DNA of 64,000 nucleotides from the NCBI RefSeq assembly GCF_013055795.1, contig NZ_JABETO010000003.1:1-64000 (forward strand), in the 5' to 3' direction. The notes under the pieces are model-generated. The model did no database searches, was not told the origin of the DNA, and saw only the letters and a program-made list of their open reading frames with translations. A program made the position numbers and the translations under genes. The stretch's first letter is position 1, and each line of letters starts with the position of its first letter. This DNA is from Streptomyces sp. I05A-00742 (GTDB lineage Bacteria; Actinomycetota; Actinomycetes; Streptomycetales; Streptomycetaceae). Below are positions 58,587-64,000 of this stretch, one piece after another.

Positions 58587-59546
58587 ATGGTCGCTGGCTC
58601 GTTCGAGGGTCGGTACGTATGGCATCCGGCCGCCGACGACCACGAGTTGGCGCAGGCGTGCGTCGAGGTGCAGGCGGGCCGTTACCACAGCGCCCACGCG
58701 ATCCTCCACGACGTGCGCGAGGACTTCGCCACCCGTGCACACCGGTCCCTGGTGCTCGCCTCAATGGCCGCCGACTCCGACCTCGCGGAGCGCTGGCTGG
58801 CCGAGGAACCCGGCCCGGACGCCGCCCTGTTATGGGCCAGGGTCGCGATGCTGCGCGCGCTGCGCATGGCCGACGCCCGGGACCGCAGGACCTCGTCCCT
58901 GATCCGGATAGCCGAGGCGGCCTGCGACCAGGCCGCCCAGATGGCACCCAAGGACCCCACCCCGTGGGTGGCCCGGCTGGCGCTCGCGAGGACGGGACGG
59001 GTCCGTGACCCGGCGCCCCCGGGGATGCTCACCGCCCCGTCCGGCCCCTGGTCGCTGTTCTCCCGGGCCCTGACGCTCGACCCCTGGAACCGGGAGGCGC
59101 ACCACCGCTTCCTCTCCTTCTACTTCGCCCGGCACGGCGGTTCGGCGAGCGCCCGCTGGGACGTGGCCGAGTTCCTGGCCAACCGCGCCCCCGCCGGCTC
59201 CCCGCTGCGGCTGCTCCCGCTGGTGACCCTGGTGGAGGACTACGACCCCCGCGCCGACCCCTTCGCGGACCGCGCCTGGGGCCAGCGCCGCTGGCGGACC
59301 CTCGCCCTGGAGGTCTACGCGCGCTGGCTCCCCGAAGTGCCCGAGTACCGGTTCACGCCCGTCCTCGACCTCGCCTACCTGGCGCACGCGCTCTTCATGG
59401 CCGGCCGCCTCGACGAGGCCCGCACGGTCTTCACGGCCATGGGCCCCTACGCGTCCCGTATGCCGTGGAGCGCCTTCGGCAGCCCGGAGGAACAGCTCAG
59501 CAAGGCCCGTCGGCGGTGCGGACTGCCGGCGCCCGGTTCACCCTGA
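58587..59546 (+). CDS. TPR-like helical protein, 319 aa
   Basis: The protein starts MVAGSFEGRYVWHPAADDHE (a GTG two codons earlier is possible). It is built of repeated helical pairs of tetratricopeptide type: ELAQACVEVQAGRYHSAHAI, EAACDQAAQMAPKDPTPWVA, FSRALTLDPWNREAHHRFLS, DLAYLAHALFMAGRLDEART. The spacing of Trp/Pro/Ala at the ends of helices fits TPRs, which bind other proteins. No catalytic site is visible. It is divergent from the sigma-factor operon, and an amino-acid permease follows 75 bases after its stop. Similar proteins are common in Streptomyces, with unknown function. Confidence 0.7.
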   Translation: MVAGSFEGRYVWHPAADDHELAQACVEVQAGRYHSAHAILHDVREDFATRAHRSLVLASMAADSDLAERWLAEEPGPDAALLWARVAMLRALRMADARDRRTSSLIRIAEAACDQAAQMAPKDPTPWVARLALARTGRVRDPAPPGMLTAPSGPWSLFSRALTLDPWNREAHHRFLSFYFARHGGSASARWDVAEFLANRAPAGSPLRLLPLVTLVEDYDPRADPFADRAWGQRRWRTLALEVYARWLPEVPEYRFTPVLDLAYLAHALFMAGRLDEARTVFTAMGPYASRMPWSAFGSPEEQLSKARRRCGLPAPGSP

Positions 59547-59621
59547 CCGGCTCCCGCACCGCGTACGCCGGGAGGCCGCTCCCGGCACGTCCCTGTCCCC
59601 ACTCGCAGAAAGCCGCTGTCC

Positions 59622-61160
59622 GTGTCGGAGTCCTTCTCCCCCGCTCATGCCAGTGCCCACCGGCAGGCCGCCCACGTCGCCATGGACGACGACGCGACGC
59701 TGCACGCGATGGGCTACCCCCGTAAACTCACCCGCCGGTTCCGGGCGTTCGACAACTTCGCCATCTCGTTCACCATCATCAACATCATCTCCGGGATCTT
59801 CTCCTCCTTCGGCTTCGGCATGGGCGCCGGCGGCCCCCGGATCCTGGTCTTCGGCTGGATCGGCGTCTCGGTCATGGTGCTGTTCGTCGGCGCCTCCATG
59901 GCCGAGATCGCCTCCGCCTACCCGACCAGCGGCGCGCTGTACTTCTCCGCGGGCAAGCTCGCCAAGCGGCACAAGGGCGCCTGGTCCTGGTACACGGGCT
60001 GGCTCAACTTCATCGGCCAGGTGGGCGGCACCGCCGCCACCGACTTCGCCGCCGCCACCTTCATCCAGTCGTTCATCTCCCTGCAATGGCCCTCGTACGA
60101 GCCGACGGCGCAGCAGACCGTCGGTATCACCGCGGTCATCCTGCTGATCCAGGCCCTCGCCAACACCTACACCGTGCGGCTGGTCGCCATCCTCAACCGG
60201 ATATCGGTGTGGTGGCTGCTCGTCGGCCTGGTGGTCATCGTCACCTGTCTGATCGCTGTGCCCTCCGAGCACCAGTCGGCGTCGTTCGCGACCCACTTCG
60301 TCAACGAGACCGGCTTCTCCAACGCCGTGTACGCCGGCATGCTCGGCCTGCTCGTCACCAGCTGGACGTTCACCGGCTTCGACGGCAGCTTCCATATGTC
60401 CGAGGAGACCGTGCGGGCCACGGTGAACGCGCCGCGCGGCATCGTCCGGGCCATCGGCTACTCCGCCCTCACCGGCCTCGTCCTCATGCTCGCGCTGATC
60501 TACGCCGTCCGCGACTACGCGGCCGAGGCGTCCGCGGCGGCCCCGCCGGTACAGATCCTCATCGACGCGCTCGGCCTGACGACGGCCAAGCTGCTCCTGC
60601 TGATCGTCATCGGCGCCATGCTCTTCTGCGGCCTGGCCAACATGACGAGCAACACCCGGCAGATCTTCGCCTTCTCGCGCGACGGCGCGATGCCCGGCTC
60701 CCGGCTGTGGCACTCCGTCTCGGACCGCACCCGCACACCGGTCAAGGCCGTGTGGCTGGCCGCGGCCTGCGCCCTGGTCCTCGTCATCCCCGGCTGGTGG
60801 TCGCACGTGGCCTTCACCGCCGTCGTCAGCATCAACGTCGTCGGTCTCTTCCTCGCCTACGGCGTGCCCATCTTCCTGCGGTTGCGCCTGAAGGAGTTCC
60901 GGCCCGGCCCCTGGAACCTCGGGCGGTTCGGCCGGCCGGTGGCCTTCGTCGCCGTGACCTGGATCGTGATCAGCAACCTGCTCTTCATGCTGCCGCAGGC
61001 CTCCCCGATCACCGCCAAGTCCTTCAACTACGCGCCGATCGCCCTGGGCGTCGTCCTGCTGATCGCCACCGTGTGGTGGTTCGCCTCCGCCCGCCGCCGC
61101 TTCAAGGGCCCGGTCAGCTATGGCAGTCCGGACGAGGTGGCCGCCATGGACCTCATCTGA
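59622..61160 (+). CDS. APC family amino acid/amine permease, GABA-permease-like (module 2)
   Basis: The 512-residue protein has twelve helices and the same architecture as the permease at 47651: RFRAFDNFAISFTIINIISG, AEIASAYPTSGALYFSAGKL, FHMSEETVRATVNAPRGIVR, and an FRPGPWNLGRFGRPVAF loop matching FTPGPWHLGRWSRPIGW in the first. It starts at GTG 59622, with AGAAAG upstream. It is likely to import an amino acid, GABA or a related amine. A GNAT gene follows after 62 bases. The substrate is unknown, but the paired acetyltransferase suggests that the imported amine is acetylated. Confidence 0.9.
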   Translation: MSESFSPAHASAHRQAAHVAMDDDATLHAMGYPRKLTRRFRAFDNFAISFTIINIISGIFSSFGFGMGAGGPRILVFGWIGVSVMVLFVGASMAEIASAYPTSGALYFSAGKLAKRHKGAWSWYTGWLNFIGQVGGTAATDFAAATFIQSFISLQWPSYEPTAQQTVGITAVILLIQALANTYTVRLVAILNRISVWWLLVGLVVIVTCLIAVPSEHQSASFATHFVNETGFSNAVYAGMLGLLVTSWTFTGFDGSFHMSEETVRATVNAPRGIVRAIGYSALTGLVLMLALIYAVRDYAAEASAAAPPVQILIDALGLTTAKLLLLIVIGAMLFCGLANMTSNTRQIFAFSRDGAMPGSRLWHSVSDRTRTPVKAVWLAAACALVLVIPGWWSHVAFTAVVSINVVGLFLAYGVPIFLRLRLKEFRPGPWNLGRFGRPVAFVAVTWIVISNLLFMLPQASPITAKSFNYAPIALGVVLLIATVWWFASARRRFKGPVSYGSPDEVAAMDLI

Positions 61161-61222
61161 CCGCACCGCACGCACCACCCGCGACACTCACCATCACAGT
61201 CAACGGAAGGAACCACAGCACC

Positions 61223-62083
61223 ATGAGCACCATTGACGCCGCCGGACTCACCGTCACCACCGCGTCGCCGGACGACTGGCGGCAGGTCATGGCATGGGCC
61301 GCCGAGGAGGGCTGGAACCCCGGCCGCGGCGACGCGGACCGCTTCCTCCCCACCGACCCGGACGGCTTCTTCGTCGGCCGGGCCGGGGACCGCGTCGTCA
61401 CCGCCATATCGGTCGTCAACTACGCGCCCGACTACGCCTTCCTGGGCTTCTACCTGGTGGCACCCGGTCTCCGCGGCCGCGGTCTGGGCCTCGCCACCTG
61501 GCGCGCGGCCTTCCCCCACGCGGGCACCCGCACGGTCGGCCTCGACGCGGTCCCCGCCCAGGAGGAGACGTACAAGCGCTCCGGCTTCGTCCCCGCCCAC
61601 CGCAACCTGCGCTGGTCGGGCCGGCCGGTCCGGACCGGCACCCCGGCCCCCGGCGTCCTGCCCGTCACCCCTGACCACCTCGACGCGATCGCGGCCTACG
61701 ACCGGCAGTGCTTCCCCGCCGAACGCCGCGCCTTCCTCGCCGGCTGGCTCACCGGCCCGGACCGCACCGCCCGGGTGCTCCTGCGCGACGGGCGCGTCGC
61801 CGGCTACGGCCTCATCCGCCCCGCGCACGACGGACACCGCGTCGGCCCGCTGTTCGCGGACACGGCCGAGGACGCCGAGGCCCTGTTCGACGCCCTCGTC
61901 GCGCACCTGGGCCCCGACGAGGAGGTCCACCTGGACGCTCCCGAACCGCACACGGCCGCCGCCGCCCTCGCCGAGGCCCGCGGTCTGAAACCCGGCTTCG
62001 ACACCATCCGGATGTACGCGGGGGTGGCCCCGGCGACGCCGCTGGAGCGGACGTACGCGGGGACGAGCCTGGAGCTCGGCTGA
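61223..62083 (+). CDS. Two-domain GNAT acetyltransferase, partner of permease module 2
   Basis: The 286-residue protein starts MSTIDAAGLTVTTASPDDWR at ATG 61223 with GGAAGG upstream. The first half is a complete GNAT domain (WNPGRGDADRFLPTDPDGFF; FLGFYLVAPGLRGRGLGLAT with the RGRGLG loop; SGFVPAHRNLRWSG). The second half (LPVTPDHLDAIAAYDRQCFP to LAEARGLKPGFDTIRMYAGV) is the degenerate partner domain seen in acetyltransferases of this layout. It is encoded directly after the permease and is probably translated from the same transcript. A 15-bp perfect hairpin ends the unit. It is only distantly similar to the GNAT of module 1. Confidence 0.87.
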   Translation: MSTIDAAGLTVTTASPDDWRQVMAWAAEEGWNPGRGDADRFLPTDPDGFFVGRAGDRVVTAISVVNYAPDYAFLGFYLVAPGLRGRGLGLATWRAAFPHAGTRTVGLDAVPAQEETYKRSGFVPAHRNLRWSGRPVRTGTPAPGVLPVTPDHLDAIAAYDRQCFPAERRAFLAGWLTGPDRTARVLLRDGRVAGYGLIRPAHDGHRVGPLFADTAEDAEALFDALVAHLGPDEEVHLDAPEPHTAAAALAEARGLKPGFDTIRMYAGVAPATPLERTYAGTSLELG

Positions 62084-62108
62084 CGGTCGCCCGATGGCGG
62101 GGGCCGGT

Positions 62109-62143
62109 CGCCCGGTGGCGGGGGCCGGTCCCCCGCCACCGGG
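62109..62143. terminator. Terminator hairpin, 15-bp perfect stem
   Basis: GCCCGGTGGCGGGGG (62109-62123) pairs with CCCCCGCCACCGGGC (62129-62143) around a five-base loop. A second partial copy of the left arm (CCCGATGGCGGGGGCCGG) precedes it. It separates the convergent GNAT and hydrolase genes. Confidence 0.85.
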
Positions 62144-62224
62144 CCCGTCACAGCGTCCGCCGGGTGGACCTCCCGGTCCGGCGCTCACCGGGGCGCCCCA
62201 GGACGGCTCTTCCGCGAGGCCCGG

Positions 62225-63097
62225 TCACCGTGCGCCCGCGCCAGTGGCGGCCAGGCTGGATTCCAGGAGGAGGTCGGCGACCCGGGACGGGGCGTCCCAG
62301 GTCGCCAAGTGACCGGCGCCGGCGATGACTTCGTGACGGGCGTGGGGGAAAGCACGACGGGCGCGAGCGGCCATCCGCACGGGAAGGAAGACGTCCTTCT
62401 GCGCCCAGGCGATGGTGACGGGAACGTCCGCGAGCCCCTCGACGATCTCCACGTTGGGATGGGCGGCGGCCTCCGGAGTACAGGCCAGTCCCCCGCCCGG
62501 CAGTTCACGGTTGGCCCGGCGCAGCATGTCGCCGACGCTGGTGCTCAGGGCGAGCGAGCGGACCGTGTCGACGGCCGCCTCCGGGGGGACGGCGGCGGGC
62601 TTCCCGTAACTGGAGCCGAGCAGGAGCTGACGGCCCGCGGCGCTGCGGGCGAGCCGGGGCGCCAGCGGCAGGGCCAGCCGGGCGGAGAGGCGCAGGGCCG
62701 AGACGAGCGCACGGAGCCGTCGCGCCTCGCCCGCGGTGTAGAAGCCCGTCGGGGAGAAGGCCACGACCGAGCGGGCGAGGCCCCGGGCGCCGAGCAGGAG
62801 CGCGACGTGACCACCGAGCGAGGCGCCCCCGACGTGAGGGCGCTCCAGGCCTATTTCCTCGGCGAAGGCGGCCAGGTGCTCGGCCACCGAGGCGTTGGTC
62901 AGCGGCCCGTCGCCGGTACGCCGTGGGCTCGCCCCGCAGCCCGGCAGATCGACCGCGACGACGTCGCGCTCATGGGCGAGGAAATCAAGGACCGGATTCC
63001 AGACGGAATGGGATCCGCCGGTCCCATGAATGAGGAGGAGCGGTTCTCCACTACCGGTGCGACGGTACGCGACACCACAGGCTGTCTTCATTCCCAT
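62225..63097 (-). CDS. Alpha/beta hydrolase
   Basis: The 290-residue protein begins MGMKTACGVAYRRTGSGEPL. It has the oxyanion motif LLLIHGTGGSHSVWNPVL, the nucleophile elbow GGASLGGHVALLLG (Ser in GASLGG), the acid in VTIAWAQKDVFLPVRMAARA and the histidine in EVIAGAGHLATWDAPSRVAD. It resembles haloalkane-dehalogenase/esterase-type hydrolases or proline iminopeptidases. The ATG at 63097 is chosen; GTG starts further upstream are in AT-rich sequence. It is divergent from the NRPS gene, and the shared control region contains palindromes, so it could belong to the biosynthetic cluster, but it may equally be a flanking gene. Confidence 0.88.
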   Translation of the reverse strand: MGMKTACGVAYRRTGSGEPLLLIHGTGGSHSVWNPVLDFLAHERDVVAVDLPGCGASPRRTGDGPLTNASVAEHLAAFAEEIGLERPHVGGASLGGHVALLLGARGLARSVVAFSPTGFYTAGEARRLRALVSALRLSARLALPLAPRLARSAAGRQLLLGSSYGKPAAVPPEAAVDTVRSLALSTSVGDMLRRANRELPGGGLACTPEAAAHPNVEIVEGLADVPVTIAWAQKDVFLPVRMAARARRAFPHARHEVIAGAGHLATWDAPSRVADLLLESSLAATGAGAR

Positions 63098-63153
63098 GGT
63101 TGCGCAATCTAGCACTCCGCCCAAAATACTTCAGCAATTCGAGCACATTTTCC

Positions 63154-63166
63154 ATGGATTATCCAT
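63154..63166. promoter_or_regulatory. 13-bp palindrome ATGGAT-T-ATCCAT
   Basis: Perfect six-base arms with a single central T, 57 bases upstream of the hydrolase start. It is a candidate operator in the divergent region before the NRPS gene. Confidence 0.45.
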
Positions 63167-63320
63167 AGGCGGACCGGGCGGCTCGAAGAGCCCCATTCCA
63201 AATGTCCCTTATGTTCCGGATTCATATGATTCATCCACCCACTGTACAGGCCATCATGAGCCACCAAACAGGGGAGATCTTGATCATTTCCCTCTCGCGC
63301 AGAAAGACCAGGTGAGCGCC

Positions 63321-63335
63321 CTGATCAATTATCAG
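63321..63335. promoter_or_regulatory. Inverted repeat CTGAT-N5-ATCAG
   Basis: Perfect five-base arms with spacer CAATT, about 220 bases before the NRPS start. The nearby sequence has further GATC elements. It is a weak operator candidate. Confidence 0.35.
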
Positions 63336-63552
63336 ATCACTTTCCCCTCACGCCGCAAACACCATTCCCCCGCATTCGGAACCCAACACTCCCCAGCTGA
63401 TCGCGATCATGCATTTTCCAGATAACCGCAGGTCAAAAGCGTCGCCAGAAATACTCTTGACACATATCAGCAACGATTGAAAGCATGTGCCACCCGCAGT
63501 CATGACCCACCCCTGCACCGGCAGGGAAACGACGACGGGACAACGGGGATCC

Positions 63553-64000
63553 ATGCGCGAAGAAATCATCGGCACGGACATTCACGAAAATCGAGAGTCA
63601 GACATTCTGTGCGCCCTTGCACACGTGTACCGCAGCACCACCGGTCGACAGGAACCGATCGGAACGGACGAACCCCTCCACCTCGAATCCCTGGCCGCCA
63701 CCGCGTTTCGCTCGGCTCTTGAAGCGCGCTGGGACACCGACCTCCCCCTGGACTTCTTCTTCGGGCCCCGCACTCTGCGGGAGATCGCCCGGGCCGCGGC
63801 CGGGCAGGCGTCGGCGCACGGCCGGGCGGCCGGCGGCGAACCGATCCGGCACGCACCGCTGGAACGGTTCGAGCCCTTCGCCCTCACCGACGTCCAGCAG
63901 GCGTACTGGCTGGGGAGCCGCGGTTTCGAACTGGGTGGCCGGTCCGCGCACTTCTACCTCGAACTCGACATCTCGGCCGTCCCGGCCGAGCAGGTCGAGA
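63553..64000 (+). CDS. Non-ribosomal peptide synthetase, N-terminal part (runs off window)
   Basis: The frame starts MREEIIGTDIHENRESDI at ATG 63553 (GGGGAT lies just upstream) and is open to the end of the window, 149 codons. Residues about 15-90 look like a carrier domain: PLHLESLAATAFRSALEARW with Ser46 in LESL at the phosphopantetheine position, and LPLDFFFGPRTLREIARAAA. From about residue 111 a condensation/heterocyclisation domain begins with LERFEPFALTDVQQAYWLGS and SAHFYLELDISAV. A carrier domain followed by a Cy-like domain at the very start of a synthetase is the plan of PchE/HMWP2-type enzymes, where salicylate is loaded on the carrier. Substrate and full modular order lie beyond the window. 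Confidence 0.85.
   Translation, partial: MREEIIGTDIHENRESDILCALAHVYRSTTGRQEPIGTDEPLHLESLAATAFRSALEARWDTDLPLDFFFGPRTLREIARAAAGQASAHGRAAGGEPIRHAPLERFEPFALTDVQQAYWLGSRGFELGGRSAHFYLELDISAVPAEQVE

Larger units (their letters stand above)
63098..63552. other. 455 bp AT-rich divergent control region before the NRPS
   Basis: GC content drops clearly compared with the rest of the window. It contains two inverted repeats (63154-63166 and 63321-63335), several GATC-containing motifs and a good -35 match TTGACA at 63457-63462 without an equally good -10. No convincing gene is present; short open frames lack ribosome binding sites. Confidence 0.6.

Noticed and set aside
59538..61187. 549-codon open frame antisense to permease module 2
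   Set aside because: Pure Asp/Glu/Gly/Val shadow composition with no ribosome binding site; similar shadows lie opposite permease module 1 and etfA.
63030..63425. 131-codon plus-strand frame before the NRPS
   Set aside because: It begins antisense inside the hydrolase gene, has no ribosome binding site and runs through the AT-rich control region without coding bias.

Overview
The window is high-GC actinobacterial DNA. The GC-rich third codon positions, frequent GTG starts, dense packing on both strands and families such as DUF5134, DUF6421, DUF2797, DUF1023 alpha/beta hydrolases, SseB-like/ESX-like/RHS cassettes and ECF41 sigma factors all point to a Streptomyces chromosome. I saw no rRNA, tRNA or CRISPR array. 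About 60 protein genes are supported. Most of the window is ordinary accessory and metabolic sequence, with a few clearly mobile or fast-evolving islands.

Layout. 1-6,400: end of a CbxX-type AAA+ ATPase, three uncharacterised proteins, a DUF2797 protein and a GT-C membrane glycosyltransferase. 6,400-9,650: a divergent MFS exporter/ROK regulator pair and a VapBC-like toxin-antitoxin pair. 9,750-14,700: a GHKL ATPase, small conserved proteins, a geranylgeranyl-reductase-like flavoprotein and an M20 dipeptidase. 14,830-21,000 (minus strand): a tightly overlapping polymorphic-toxin operon, running SseB-like protein, ESX/WXG-like protein, 1,596-residue RHS protein with a ParB-like C-terminal tip, and candidate immunity protein. 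An IS605-type element with a frameshifted tnpB sits directly upstream (about 21,243-22,510). A second transposon-end-like hairpin then forms the leader of an ECF41 sigma factor (22,624).

23,500-32,700: an 11-bp tandem repeat, a TmrB-like kinase-Nudix fusion, a ROK sugar kinase divergent from a LacI regulator with a perfect palindromic operator, a second ESX-like operon (WXG-like protein, DUF1023 hydrolase, lipoprotein), a PatB-type C-S lyase and a GNAT enzyme. 32,700-45,500: an ArsR-AHSA1 fusion with a well-formed autoregulatory promoter, a TIR-domain protein, a Tat-exported amidohydrolase, an uncharacterised protein, a hydrolase preceded by a 17-codon leader peptide, a secreted beta/gamma-crystallin-like protein, a citrate-lyase-like aldolase, electron-transfer flavoprotein (etfB-etfA), a flavin reductase, a thioredoxin and PlsC.

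45,600-62,100: a recombinase remnant, two paralogous 'APC permease + GNAT acetyltransferase' modules (47,651-50,070 and 59,622-62,083), a DUF6421-SDR-threonine aldolase operon, a VOC protein, DUF5134, an M56 peptidase and a GTGA-coupled three-gene sigma-factor operon. 62,200-64,000: an alpha/beta hydrolase, then a relatively AT-rich 455-bp control region, then the 5' end of a non-ribosomal peptide synthetase whose carrier-plus-condensation/cyclisation start resembles thiazoline siderophore synthetases. A biosynthetic cluster therefore probably begins at the right edge. Several convergent gene pairs are separated by long perfect hairpins that look like bidirectional terminators.
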